64,000 nt of DNA from Halorussus lipolyticus (lineage in GTDB: Archaea; Halobacteriota; Halobacteria; Halobacteriales; Haladaptataceae): assembly GCF_029338375.1 (NCBI RefSeq), contig NZ_CP119804.1, forward strand, positions 1,426,001-1,490,000, written 5' to 3'. The number at the start of each line of letters is the position of its first letter. Within the stretch, counting starts at the first letter, position 1. Below are positions 1 to 8,283 of this stretch, piece by piece. The notes beneath the pieces were generated by a model. That model did no database searches and was not told where the DNA came from. It saw only the letters and a program-made list of their open reading frames with translations. A program made the position numbers and the translations under genes.

Positions 1-479
1 ACTACTCCTCGACGGTGTTGGAGGCCATCGAGCAGGCGGTCTCCGACGGGCGGTACGTCACCGTCTACGTCACCGAGGCCCGGCCCCGGTATTTGGGTCG
101 CAAGACCGCCCGCGCCCTCGCCGAGATGGACCGCGTGGACGCCCACCTCGTCGTTGACGGGGCGTCCGGTCACTACCTGCCCGAGTGCGACCGGGTTCTG
201 CTGGGGATGGACTGCATCGTGGACGACACCCTCTACAACCGAATCGGGACCTTCCCGCTGGCCGCGGCCGCCGACCAGACCGACGTGCCCGTCACGGTGG
301 TCGGGTCGTCGGCGAAGTTGGTCGGCGAGGGCTTCCGATTCGAGAACGACTTCCGGTCGCCCAGCGAGGTCCTCCGGGAACCCGCCGAGGGCTTCTCTGT
401 GGAGAACCCGGCCTACGACGCCACGCCGACCGACCTGCTGGATTCGGTCGTGACCGACGAAGGCGTCCGGGAGTTCTGA
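1..479 (+). CDS. eIF2B alpha-like / ribose-1,5-bisphosphate isomerase-like protein (5' truncated)
   Basis: C-terminal part of a protein of the eIF2B alpha/beta/delta, MTNA and ribose-1,5-bisphosphate isomerase superfamily. The reading frame is open to the left edge (reading YSSTVLEAIEQ), so the true start lies outside. Family signatures are the YSSTV segment, a VYVTEARPR sugar-phosphate loop, LGMDCIVDD in place of the usual GAD/GCD motif, and LYNRIGTFPLA matching the NKIGT(Y/F)xLA segment that ends the fold. In archaea such proteins act in AMP/nucleoside salvage or are called initiation factor 2B homologues; the fragment cannot separate these. The last 40 residues are acidic and typical of halophiles. 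Confidence 0.8.
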   Translation, partial: YSSTVLEAIEQAVSDGRYVTVYVTEARPRYLGRKTARALAEMDRVDAHLVVDGASGHYLPECDRVLLGMDCIVDDTLYNRIGTFPLAAAADQTDVPVTVVGSSAKLVGEGFRFENDFRSPSEVLREPAEGFSVENPAYDATPTDLLDSVVTDEGVREF

Positions 480-528
480 GGCGTCTCAGCCAGCAGGCCG
501 AAGGGCCTCGCCGTCGTTATCCTTCTCG

Positions 529-984
529 ATGGACCCGAAACACCGACTCGCGCACAACCTCACCGCCGAGTCGGAGGCCTACGGCTACACCCTCACCATC
601 TGGGGGTCGGGTGCGATGCTCATCTACAAGGTCCAGACGCCGGACCTGTTTCACATCCTCCTGCTGGCGTTCGGCGCGATACTCGGCTTCGCAGTCCTCG
701 GAGCTATCGCCTTCCAACAGATAGTGCGGGAACCCACCGAGGACGACACCCACCTCGTCGTGACCTCGATGGTTCACGTCGTCTCGACGCTCGGGAATCT
801 GGTCTTCGCCTACCTGCTGGTCCGGTTCGTCGTTACCTCCTCGACGCCGGGATGGCTCGCGTTCCCGCTGGTCGGGTTTCAGGCGACGGTTCTGTACAAC
901 GTCTTGCTCCTACTGGAGGACTTTCTCTCGGAGCGATTCGTGCGAGCGACCCGGTTCGGCGAGGGGTTAGACGAGTCGGACTGA
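529..984 (+). CDS. Small multi-spanning membrane protein, unknown function
   Basis: A 151-residue protein with no family I recognise. After a polar first 20 residues it has about four hydrophobic stretches: GSGAMLIYKV onward near 27-35, the segment around 43-64, one near 85-105 and one near 112-130. A charged tail ends in DESD. It therefore probably sits in the cytoplasmic membrane with both ends inside. It lies about 50 bases after the eIF2B-like gene on the same strand and converges on the oxidoreductase gene 14 bases away. Acidic loops and GC-rich third positions support real coding. Confidence 0.7.
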   Translation: MDPKHRLAHNLTAESEAYGYTLTIWGSGAMLIYKVQTPDLFHILLLAFGAILGFAVLGAIAFQQIVREPTEDDTHLVVTSMVHVVSTLGNLVFAYLLVRFVVTSSTPGWLAFPLVGFQATVLYNVLLLLEDFLSERFVRATRFGEGLDESD

Positions 985-998
985 CTGGTTCCCGGCCC

Positions 999-2123
999 CT
1001 ACTCCACCGCGACCCACTCCCCCGTCTCGTCGCTCTCTTGAATCGCCGCCAGCGCCTGCTGGACCGCGAGGCCGTCCTCGAAGTCGGGATGGTACTCCCA
1101 CCCTCGTCCCGACGCCGCGGAATCGACCGCGCGCAGGAACTCGTAGTTCTCGTGGACGAAGGTGTGTTCCCACCCGAGGACGTGGCCCGGCGGCCACCAG
1201 TGTTCGACGTAGGGGTCGTCTGGGTCGGTCACCAGAATCGTCTCGTAGCCCCGGTTGTCCTCCCGAAGTACTTCGAGTTCGTTCAGGCGCTCTAGCGAGA
1301 ACTTCAGACTGCCCTTCGAGCCGTGAACCTCGATGCTGTGGTCGTTCTTGTGCCCGGTGGCGAACCGCGAGGCCTCGAAGGTGGCCATCGCGCCGCCTGC
1401 CAACTCGGCCTGCGCGGAGTAGGCGTCGTCCACCGTGACCTCGCGCATTTCGGCCTCGCCGCCGTCTCCCTCGACGGGGCGCTCGTCCACGAAGGTCCGG
1501 AGGTGGCCCGAGACGCGCTCTACGTCGCCGACGAGGAATCTGGCGAGGTCGATGGTGTGAGCGCCGAGGTCCCCGAGCGCGCCGCTTCCGGCCATCTCCT
1601 CGGAGTTGCGCCACGACCACGGGGCCTCGGGGTCGGCCAGCCAGTCCTGCATGTAGGTCCCTCGAAAGTGGCGAATCTCCCCGAGTTCGCCGTCGTCGAT
1701 GAGGTTCTTCGCGTACCGGAGCGCCGGGACGAACCGGTAGTTGAACGCGGTCGCGGTCGGGACGCCGGCCTCCTCGGCGGCCTCGGCCATGCGCTCGGCC
1801 GACTGGAGGTCGTTTGCGAGGGGTTTCTCCGAGAGGACGGGAGTTCCGGCGTCGAGCGCCGCAATCGAGGGTTCGGCGTGGACGTGGTTCGGCCCGAGGT
1901 TGTAGAAGGCGTCTACCTCGTCTACCACGTCCTCCCAGTCGGTCGCGGTGGTCTCGAATCCGAGGCGGTCGGCCGCGTCGGCGAGGGCCTCCTCGTCGCG
2001 TCCGACGAGGACGTGGCGCTCGATTTCGGGCGCGTCGGGGAAGAACATCGGTAATCGCGCCATCGCGTTGGCGTGGGCCTTGCCCATGAACCGGTAGCCG
2101 AGGACTCCGACTTTGAGTGACAT
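999..2123 (-). CDS. Gfo/Idh/MocA family NAD(P)-dependent sugar oxidoreductase
   Basis: A 374-residue cytoplasmic dehydrogenase. The N-terminus VGVLGYRFMGKAHA is a Rossmann dinucleotide-binding fold of the GxGxxG type (first Gly replaced, as is common here). SEKPLAND around residue 100 is the EKP motif whose lysine takes part in catalysis. The second half (LGDLGAHTIDLARFLVG and GSKGSLKF) is the C-terminal alpha/beta substrate domain, and the His in GAHTIDL is the usual active-site His. These enzymes oxidise or epimerise sugars, inositol or sugar acids; the substrate cannot be read here. A xylose-isomerase-like epimerase at 5891-6859 is a plausible partner but is not in the same operon. The start is the only in-frame ATG before the Rossmann strand. 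Confidence 0.9.
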   Translation of the reverse strand: MSLKVGVLGYRFMGKAHANAMARLPMFFPDAPEIERHVLVGRDEEALADAADRLGFETTATDWEDVVDEVDAFYNLGPNHVHAEPSIAALDAGTPVLSEKPLANDLQSAERMAEAAEEAGVPTATAFNYRFVPALRYAKNLIDDGELGEIRHFRGTYMQDWLADPEAPWSWRNSEEMAGSGALGDLGAHTIDLARFLVGDVERVSGHLRTFVDERPVEGDGGEAEMREVTVDDAYSAQAELAGGAMATFEASRFATGHKNDHSIEVHGSKGSLKFSLERLNELEVLREDNRGYETILVTDPDDPYVEHWWPPGHVLGWEHTFVHENYEFLRAVDSAASGRGWEYHPDFEDGLAVQQALAAIQESDETGEWVAVE

Positions 2124-2191
2124 CGTGGGACGTACTCCGGCGAAGGGTTTAGTGTTTCAGGCGGCGAGAAAAATTGCGAGGTCGGGACGGG

Positions 2192-2575
2192 TCAGACCGG
2201 TTGCTCCTCTTCAAGGACTGACTCCACCGCCGAGGCCAGTTCCTTGAATCGGTCCATCTCCATCGCGTCGGTGGTCACGAACGCGCCGTGGTCGCCGACG
2301 ATGACCCGCGTGAGGTACCCCCGGTCGAACACCCGGATGGTGAAGTGGTACTGGCCGAGTTCGGTCTCCTGATACAGCGACTGGGAGTGGAATCCCAACC
2401 GCTCGTTGTCGGCGAACCCCACAAGGTCGGCGTCGGATTCGAGGTCCTCGCGGAGGTAGATTTGGTCCTCTACGTCGTCAGTGAAGTAGGTCACGCTCCG
2501 GAGTTCGTCGCCCACGGCGGTCCGGCAGGCGCTGACGAGTTGGTCGGCGAGGTCTGCGGGTGCTGACTCGGACAT
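2192..2575 (-). CDS. Small haloarchaeal protein, unknown function
   Basis: A 127-residue acidic protein when read from the second ATG (MSESAPADLADQL); a longer form from 2590 adds five residues, and I prefer the shorter because MVVVP lies in the promoter-proximal stretch. It looks like a single alpha/beta domain: helix (ADQLVSACRTAVG), strands with LRSVTYF, QIYLREDLE and YHFTIRVFDRGYLTRVIVG, and a C-terminal helix MDRFKELASAVESVLEEE. I recall similar haloarchaeal proteins of unknown function but assign no role. It stands alone, downstream of nothing obvious, and is read toward the oxidoreductase gene. Confidence 0.75.
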   Translation of the reverse strand: MSESAPADLADQLVSACRTAVGDELRSVTYFTDDVEDQIYLREDLESDADLVGFADNERLGFHSQSLYQETELGQYHFTIRVFDRGYLTRVIVGDHGAFVTTDAMEMDRFKELASAVESVLEEEQPV

Positions 2576-2639
2576 GGGGACCACTACCACGGACTAAGGG
2601 AAAAGTGCTACTGGCGTCACAGGGGTTCGGGAACCGACC

Positions 2640-2813
2640 TAGATTGTTTTGACGGCGGCGACCGAACGCGCGACTGGAGAGGAGTAATCAAATTCCGGCA
2701 CTATCTTCGTGGACCTTTTTAAAGTCTCTGTACGGCCCCGGTCCACGAATCGAGTGTACCAAACGAACGATGGAGAAAGGTTTATTTGGGCTGTGGCCGG
2801 ATTTTCACCCCCT
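2640..2813 (+). promoter_or_regulatory. Candidate CRISPR leader
   Basis: AT-richer stretch directly 5' of the first CRISPR repeat. A TATA-like tttattt at 2781-2787 lies about 27 bases before the first repeat, the spacing expected of an archaeal promoter that starts the pre-crRNA at the array. No leader family could be checked. Confidence 0.4.
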
Positions 2814-3128
2814 GTTGCAGGACCCAGAAAACCCACATCGGGATTGAAACCGTGGCAGTACGTGGCAACCGCCAACAGCGAGGAAGGTTGCAGGACCCAG
2901 AAAACCCACATCGGGATTGAAACACGGAGACCGCGGACGAGACCGACGCCGAGAGCACTGTTGCAGGACCCAGAAAACCCACATCGGGATTGAAACTCGT
3001 CTCCGCCGACGAAACACGACACCGGCACCTCGGTTGCAGAACTCAGAAAACCCACACCGGAATTGAAACCCGCATGACGTAGAATCCGAGGTTGTCGGCG
3101 TAACTTCGTCGCAAAACTCAGAAAATCC
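2814..3128 (+). CRISPR. Orphan mini CRISPR array, 37-base repeats
   Basis: Three identical 37-base repeats at 2814-2850, 2887-2923 and 2960-2996 start GTTGCAGGACCC and end CGGGATTGAAAC. A fourth at 3033-3069 differs at several bases. The three spacers (2851-2886, 2924-2959, 2997-3032) are each exactly 36 bases. After a further 38 bases, a fragment at 3108-3128 (GTCGCAAAACTCAGAAAATCC) matches a decayed repeat head. The ATTGAAAC end and the decay toward the right show that the array reads on the plus strand with its leader on the left. No cas gene lies in the window, so any activity would depend on Cas proteins encoded elsewhere. Confidence 0.9.
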
Positions 3129-3255
3129 GAGGAGCTAGCGACGAAAGCGAAGCCGTGACGGCAATGTGAACGGATAGAATCCTCTACATACTCTAAAGAA
3201 ACACATATAAATATCTAATAAATATAAAGTTGTCTAAGTAGTCGCCGGAGCCCGT

Positions 3256-3420
3256 TCACTCGCCGTCTGCCTCGTCCGTGCCCGTGACGTTGGCGACTGC
3301 GCCGAGGAGCATGCCGACGACGACACCCATCACGCCCCCGAAGGGGCCGAGGAGGACGGACCCGAATCCACCGAGCGCGAGCATCGGGACGAAAAACGCC
3401 ACGGGGTTCGGACCGGCCAT
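3256..3420 (-). CDS. Small glycine-rich membrane protein
   Basis: A 54-residue open frame starting MAGPNPVAFFVPMLAL. Two hydrophobic Gly/Val-rich helices (about residues 6-22 and 24-43, with GPFGGVMGVVVGMLLG) are followed by a short acidic tail TGTDEADGE. This is the layout of the many tiny haloarchaeal membrane proteins. Codon use is GC-rich, unlike the flanking AT-rich DNA, which supports coding. No function can be given. Confidence 0.6.
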   Translation of the reverse strand: MAGPNPVAFFVPMLALGGFGSVLLGPFGGVMGVVVGMLLGAVANVTGTDEADGE

Positions 3421-3450
3421 GCGGGAGGCGACTCGCGCCGGGAATTAACG

Positions 3451-4452
3451 TTATCTCGAATGCCCGGTCATACAGACGATTGTTTCGATGATGCCGCCAG
3501 CAGACGTGACATCTTCATCGGCGTTCTGAGTGTACTCGACGGAGACAAAGTCGTGTTCGTGCCCGACGGTAACGTCGTCGCGGGCCTTCGGCGGAAGTAT
3601 CGTGTTGACTTCGGACCCGTCTCTATTACCGAGTCCGAGGGCGTCGCTCACGGCAGTCGCCACCTCGGTGGTGGCGGCGCTCGACTCCACTCGGAGACGT
3701 AATCGGACTTCGTCGCCCTCGGGAGGAACCGACCCGTAAATCTGTGTTACAGAATCGTACACCTCCGACTGTGCCGCGAGACCGTCACATGCCAATCGTA
3801 GTTTCTCGAACGAGAACCGGACGCATGCCTCTTGAGGTGTTCGTTCGAATGAGTCAAGCGTCGTTCCTCCGACTGGTTCGGCATCGCCGTACCAGACATC
3901 CACGATATCTCTAACTACCTCGGGTGTGCCGAGCGCAAACTGGTCGTCCCCGAGTACCGCGGCACTTATTTTGCCGGTTGTGTACAACGTCCGCTCCTCG
4001 TACGACTCCGTCGTAATCTCGGTCTTGCCGGACGACTTAAGGACAGCGACGAGTTCGTCGTCGGTCCAGTCGGCCCAGACGACTGCGCCGCCGCCTTCGG
4101 TTACTTTCGAGCCAGCGAGTACCAACTTCCCGACGCTGTCCAAATCCACGACGGATTTCGACTCGCTCTCGAACGCTCCGACGAGTGCCTCGGGAAGGTC
4201 CTCAAACTGCCGTGCGCCGAGCAACGTCATAGCCACGTCCCGTGCTACATCGTTCTGCGCTGTGCTGTCAGGATTAATCAACACGAGCGGGTCGCTCCCT
4301 GCGGGTACTGTCTTGGCCGTGAAACCGTCGGCACCGGGCGTTTGGTCGTCGTCTGCTCTGAGTTTGACGGCCGAAACGCCGGTTATTCCGAGGCCGATTA
4401 GGGCCCCACCCGAAGCGAGGGCAGACCGGCGGGAGAGTTGGTTAGGCGACAC
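3451..4452 (-). CDS. Tat-exported protein of unknown function, second gene of operon
   Basis: A 333-residue protein with a twin-arginine signal: LSRRSALASGG followed by a hydrophobic stretch (ALIGLGITGVSAV), giving export of the folded protein. There is no lipobox cysteine. The mature part is acidic and mixed alpha/beta (for example KLVLAGSKVTEGGGAVVWADW, which resembles substrate-free beta strands), with no known catalytic motif that I recognise. The start codon lies only 8 bases after the stop of the upstream Tat gene (4461-5636), so the two are probably co-transcribed and work together outside the cell. Base composition is slightly less GC-rich than the housekeeping genes. Confidence 0.75.
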   Translation of the reverse strand: MSPNQLSRRSALASGGALIGLGITGVSAVKLRADDDQTPGADGFTAKTVPAGSDPLVLINPDSTAQNDVARDVAMTLLGARQFEDLPEALVGAFESESKSVVDLDSVGKLVLAGSKVTEGGGAVVWADWTDDELVAVLKSSGKTEITTESYEERTLYTTGKISAAVLGDDQFALGTPEVVRDIVDVWYGDAEPVGGTTLDSFERTPQEACVRFSFEKLRLACDGLAAQSEVYDSVTQIYGSVPPEGDEVRLRLRVESSAATTEVATAVSDALGLGNRDGSEVNTILPPKARDDVTVGHEHDFVSVEYTQNADEDVTSAGGIIETIVCMTGHSR

Positions 4453-4460
4453 GTTCTTAG

Positions 4461-5636
4461 CTAGCAGTAGGTGTAGTAATAAAACGTTTTATTGTTAGTA
4501 GTCTTGTTCGCCCACCCTCCAATGGGGGAATCCAGTCCCCAAGCGAGGTCAACGCTAATATCCACGATTCGGGACTTGTTGAAGCTACCACAGGTCGTCT
4601 GGTACGTAGCCGCGCTACCGACCTCGAAGATCGCATTATTCTTCGAGGAGTTGCTCGACGGAGTGTTAACCGAGAACTCGTGTTCGGAACGACCACTTTT
4701 CAAGGATGTCTTATCCACGAGTTCCGCACCGGGGAGCGTAACGCTACTGCTATAGCCGACCGACAGCGAGGGGTCTCTAGAGAGTTCGAGGCCAATCGAC
4801 GCAGTCCGCGTCGTGTTCACATCGCTAATCTGACCTGCGGGGTCGGTTCCGACGATAAGTTCTTCCGTCGCGGTTTCGTTCACGTACTGGTCCCAGTCGA
4901 TATTGACGGTAGCACTGCGGTTCGTCCAACCGGTCTGGACTGTCGGAGTGCAGTACTCATCGAACCCGTCGTTGCAGAGTTGCCGACCGGGTTCCATCCG
5001 TACCTTCGACCGTGCCCCCATTCGCGGGTCGTCCGGCGAGCGTCGAACTTCGTTGACGAACTTCACTGCGCCCGGTCGCGTGTCGTATTCGGGGTCGGGA
5101 GCGAACTCGTGATACACGTCAGTACTCCCGTACTTGTTCCAGTTGGCCCAGTCGATGTCGTAGCTACCCTGCGTAGTCACACCGTCGGTGGAAGCGGTCT
5201 GGTCGGTGGTCACCTGCGCAAGGAGTTCGTCGGCTTTCTTGTGCAGACGGTTCGTGACTGCACGCGGGTTCTCGGCTCGTTCCGGCATGGTTGCACTCGA
5301 ACCACCTCGTGTCACGTACTGCTCTCGTGGAGTTCCGTCTGCGCCGACCACAACGTTATACGCGAGAACCTGATCGTCACCAAAAGCCTCTCCGGCTCCG
5401 AGGAAGGCCTGTTCCCTCTCTTCCTTTGAAGAATGCTTTTTCGAGAATCGCTTTCGTAGGGCCGCAATCTGACCGATTTTAACCGGGTTGTTGACCGTCC
5501 CCCGGAGTGACTGGTGAGGGATGGACCCTTTCGCGCCGATCGTTGTTCCGGCAGTCGTCGTGAGACTGGCCGCACCGATACCGAGTGTCTTTAATACTGT
5601 TCTTCGGTTCAATGGCCGGTTGTTTCCAGACATCAA
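4461..5636 (-). CDS. Tat-exported protein of unknown function, first gene of operon
   Basis: A 391-residue protein starting MMSGNN (a second ATG at 5633 is equally possible). NRRTVLKTLG plus a hydrophobic run is a clear Tat signal. The mature region begins with a helical, charged part (residues about 60-150) and continues as Ser/Thr-rich beta-like sequence. It has few cysteines, apparently arranged to form disulfides outside the cell: CNDGFDEYC near 225, one in TTCGSF, and a C-terminal TYC. The last residues KTFYYYTYC are unusually aromatic. An AT-rich promoter region lies upstream (5637-5720). The family is unknown to me; secreted toxin, halocin or adhesin roles are possible but unproven. 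Confidence 0.75.
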   Translation of the reverse strand: MMSGNNRPLNRRTVLKTLGIGAASLTTTAGTTIGAKGSIPHQSLRGTVNNPVKIGQIAALRKRFSKKHSSKEEREQAFLGAGEAFGDDQVLAYNVVVGADGTPREQYVTRGGSSATMPERAENPRAVTNRLHKKADELLAQVTTDQTASTDGVTTQGSYDIDWANWNKYGSTDVYHEFAPDPEYDTRPGAVKFVNEVRRSPDDPRMGARSKVRMEPGRQLCNDGFDEYCTPTVQTGWTNRSATVNIDWDQYVNETATEELIVGTDPAGQISDVNTTRTASIGLELSRDPSLSVGYSSSVTLPGAELVDKTSLKSGRSEHEFSVNTPSSNSSKNNAIFEVGSAATYQTTCGSFNKSRIVDISVDLAWGLDSPIGGWANKTTNNKTFYYYTYC

Positions 5637-5890
5637 ATATAAAATTTTACTATCTTAGCTTATACTTTTCTAATTTTATCATATATAAATTTTATACGAG
5701 TGGAGTCCTTCTAACATGTATCTTGTGAGTGGAATAGTTAAAGAACTTAAATCGAGTTGAGGCCCGGAAGACGGAGGTTTCGGAGTCAGAAACGAGTGAA
5801 GTGGTCCGAATCGCTGACAGAGAGAGCCGATTGTTGAACTCGGAGAAACAGCGAGGCGCGGTATCTGAATTCTGTTCTAAGTGCCTCCTG

Positions 5891-6859
5891 TCAGGCCCAG
5901 TAGGCTTCTCCCGGTTGCTCGCGGAAGACGGCGCGCTGGAGCATCGCCACCGCCTTCTCCAGTCCCTCGTTGGAACTGGTCAGCGAGTCCTCGTGTTCGA
6001 TGGACAGCGCACCGTCGTAGCCCACCATGCGGAGCGTACTCACGATGTCCTTCCAGTGTTCTTCGCCGTGGCCGTAGCCGACCGACCGGAACAGCCACGA
6101 GCGGTCGGCCTCCTCGTCGTAGGGCACCGTATCGAGGACCCCCTTGTACCGCGCGTTGGCGTCGTAGACCTTGGTGTCCTTGGCGTGGAAGTGGTGGATG
6201 GCGTCGTGTTCGCCCAAGAATCGGATGGCGTCGGTAATCTCGATGTTCTGCCAGTAGAGGTGCGAGGGGTCGAAGTTCGCGCCGATGTGGTGGTTGGTCT
6301 CCTCGCGGAGGCGGAGCATCCCCGAGGGTTCGTAGACCAGCATGTTGGGGTGCATCTCGATGGCGACGTTGACGCCGTGGTTCGCCGCGTGGTCGGCGAT
6401 GTCCGACCAGTAGGGGATGGCGACCTCCTCCCACTGGTACTGGTGGGCCTCGGCGTGTTCGCCGGGCCACGGGGCCGTCACCCAGTTGGGCGTCTCGTCG
6501 TTCGGACTCCCGGCGGGAAGCCCCGAGAAACAGGTCACGGCGTCCACGTCCAACTGGTCGGCGAGTTCGATGGCCTCCCGGAGTTCGGTGTCGGCCTCGT
6601 CGGCGACCTCCTCGTCGGGATGGAGCGGGTTGTTGTGGGTCGCCAGCGCCGAAATCTCCATCTCGTACTCGTCCAGCAGGTCGAACAGGTGATTCTGGGC
6701 CTCGTCGTCGTTCAGGTACTCGTCGCGGGGAAGGTGGTCGTCGCCGGGGTGGCCGCCGCACCCGAGTTCGACCGCGTCCACGCCGATGCCGTGGAGGTAC
6801 GCCAGCGCGTCGTCGAGCGACTGTCCGCCGAGCGGGACTGTGAGTACACCGATGTCCAT
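5891..6859 (-). CDS. Sugar phosphate isomerase/epimerase (xylose isomerase-like TIM barrel)
   Basis: A 322-residue protein read from the ATG of MDIGVLTVPLGG, where the first barrel strand starts; the longer open frame upstream has no family features. Metal-ligand positions of the AP-endonuclease-2 / xylose isomerase-like barrel can be followed: Glu in VELGCGGHP, Glu and His in AIEMHPN, Asp and His in FDPSHLYW, His in HHFHAKDTK, and Glu in LSIEHED near the end. These enzymes isomerise or epimerise sugars, inosose or hydroxypyruvate with a divalent metal in the cytoplasm. A role alongside the Gfo/Idh dehydrogenase at 999-2123 in sugar or polyol breakdown is likely but not proven. Confidence 0.88.
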   Translation of the reverse strand: MDIGVLTVPLGGQSLDDALAYLHGIGVDAVELGCGGHPGDDHLPRDEYLNDDEAQNHLFDLLDEYEMEISALATHNNPLHPDEEVADEADTELREAIELADQLDVDAVTCFSGLPAGSPNDETPNWVTAPWPGEHAEAHQYQWEEVAIPYWSDIADHAANHGVNVAIEMHPNMLVYEPSGMLRLREETNHHIGANFDPSHLYWQNIEITDAIRFLGEHDAIHHFHAKDTKVYDANARYKGVLDTVPYDEEADRSWLFRSVGYGHGEEHWKDIVSTLRMVGYDGALSIEHEDSLTSSNEGLEKAVAMLQRAVFREQPGEAYWA

Positions 6860-6909
6860 ATCCCCTCCACCACGGACGGCGTGAATAAGATTGTGGGGCG
6901 GTAGATGCG

Positions 6910-7104
6910 CTACGACGGGACTCGGGTCAGCGCCCCGCCGCAGTCGGGACACGTCGGCGGCAAGTCCCCGCCGATTTCGACGGTGTACCCGCAGTCGTTG
7001 CACTCGCAACGTCCCGACTCCGTGCGCTCGACCTGCCCGGCGTCGGACCGGGGGTCTACCGTCGGATGACTGAGGCCAATCGGCGGCGAGTCGTTGGCGA
7101 CCAT
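6910..7104 (-). CDS. Small zinc-ribbon protein
   Basis: A 64-residue protein whose C-terminal half has two CxxC knuckles, CNDC at about 35-38 and CPDC at about 52-55, with the Gly-rich turn expected of a rubredoxin-like zinc ribbon. The N-terminal 30 residues are polar and probably disordered. It could be an RNA- or DNA-binding helper or a nucleic-acid enzyme subunit; nothing in the sequence decides this. It lies about 50 bases upstream of the epimerase gene on the same strand, so co-transcription is possible. Confidence 0.7.
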   Translation of the reverse strand: MVANDSPPIGLSHPTVDPRSDAGQVERTESGRCECNDCGYTVEIGGDLPPTCPDCGGALTRVPS

Positions 7105-7241
7105 GTTCGACGGGACGCCCCAATCACGTAAAAAAGTTGTATAGCGAACGGATTATGAATCCGAATCGTAGTATTCGATTCGGTAATACGCCGTCGATTC
7201 GTAGCTCTCGCCGAGGAGAGTCGCGTGGTTCGTTCGGCCCC

Positions 7242-7742
7242 TCACCGGTCCTCGGCGAGGTCCACGCCGAGGTGGTCTTCGAGCGCTTCCACAAGCGACC
7301 CGGCGACGTTGGCCTGATTCGCGCGACCCTGTTCGACCGCCAGCAGGTCGTTCTCCGGCACGTCCAGTTCCTCGGCGAGTTCGTCGCGCTGGAGGCCGGC
7401 GTCTTGGCGGGCCTGTTCGACAGTCTCGCCGTAGTCCGCGACCAGATACGGAAGCGGGTCGTCGTCGTAGTTGGTGCCCTCCTCCTCCCAGCGACTCGAA
7501 TCGCCGTCGTAGACGCCACTCGCCTTGGCGGTGTTCTGGGCCGCCTTGCGGTTGCGCTCTCGTTCCCGGTCGGACTCGGAGTCGGTCTCGGCGTTGTCGT
7601 TGTGCGAGGCGCATTCCGAGCAGACCTGTAACTGCGCGCCGGCCACGTTGGCCTCGGTCAGTGAGTCGCTCGACTTCCCGCAGAGTTCGCACGCGCCGCC
7701 GCCACCGCCGCCGGACGACCCGCCGGTCGAGTACTTAGCCAT
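7242..7742 (-). CDS. Multiprotein bridging factor 1-like HTH regulator
   Basis: A 166-residue protein starting MAKYSTGGSSGG. Residues 16-45 form an N-terminal zinc knuckle pair (CELCGKSS then CSECASH) and residues about 95-160 are a Cro/C1-type helix-turn-helix (TVEQARQDAGLQRDELAEEL, then AVEQGRANQANV). A zinc ribbon followed by an HTH is the archaeal aMBF1 layout (TIGR00270 type), a protein that binds DNA and also ribosomes and is thought to link transcription and stress. The Arg/Glu-rich linker between the domains is typical. It sits alone between unrelated genes. Confidence 0.85.
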   Translation of the reverse strand: MAKYSTGGSSGGGGGGACELCGKSSDSLTEANVAGAQLQVCSECASHNDNAETDSESDRERERNRKAAQNTAKASGVYDGDSSRWEEEGTNYDDDPLPYLVADYGETVEQARQDAGLQRDELAEELDVPENDLLAVEQGRANQANVAGSLVEALEDHLGVDLAEDR

Positions 7743-7864
7743 ATGGGAACCAGTTAGGGCACGACGCATTTGAATACCCCGCTTGTCGTTCACATCCCGT
7801 CGGCCGACCGCTCGCCACTGCCGAATAGTTAATAATCGTTCGTCGCTTATCGGAGAGAGATACG

Positions 7865-8281
7865 ATGTCCAGCGACGGACCGGACGCCGACCCTTCGACC
7901 GACCCGTCCGAGGTCGATTCGGCGTTCCGCGTCCTCTCAGACGTTCACCGGCGGTACGCGCTCTACTACCTGCGGGACAGAGAGACCACGAACCTCGAGG
8001 AGTTGGCCACTGTCCTCGCCAGTTGGCTCGGCGCGCGCGACGACGCCAACACGGTGATAACCCCCGAGGAGCGCGAGCGACTGCTGGTGGCACTCCACCA
8101 CGCTCACCTCCCGGACCTCGACGCGGCGGGCCTCGTCAGGTACGACTCGGTAACCGGCGACGTGTCTCTCAACTCGCTCCCCGAGGTCGTCGAGACCGCA
8201 CTCAACCTCTCGCTCGCACAGCAACGCGAAGCGCCCGGCAGACCCGAGAAGCGGCGTTTCGGTTGGCGCGCCGGGCGGTGA
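7865..8281 (+). CDS. Winged-helix DNA-binding protein (DUF7344-like)
   Basis: A 138-residue protein. FRVLSDVHRRYALYYLRD at the N-terminus and LVALHHAHLPDLDAAGLVRYD in the middle are the helix and wing of the winged-helix domain common in haloarchaeal regulators. It is the only DNA-binding gene next to the DICT sensor gene: their junction is a tight TGACGATG with 2 bases between stop and start, so they are co-transcribed and translationally coupled. I infer a transcription regulator whose activity is tied to the DICT protein. The family number is recalled, not checked. Confidence 0.8.
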   Translation: MSSDGPDADPSTDPSEVDSAFRVLSDVHRRYALYYLRDRETTNLEELATVLASWLGARDDANTVITPEERERLLVALHHAHLPDLDAAGLVRYDSVTGDVSLNSLPEVVETALNLSLAQQREAPGRPEKRRFGWRAGR

Positions 8282-8283
8282 CG

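Noticed and set aside
2639..3055. Minus-strand frame across the CRISPR array with a repeated peptide (MGFLGPAT...)
   Set aside because: The peptide repeat is just the translated CRISPR repeat.
5891..7123. Longer frame upstream of the sugar-phosphate epimerase start at 6859
   Set aside because: Residues before MDIGVLTVP are Arg/Pro-rich and overlap the zinc-ribbon gene in another frame.
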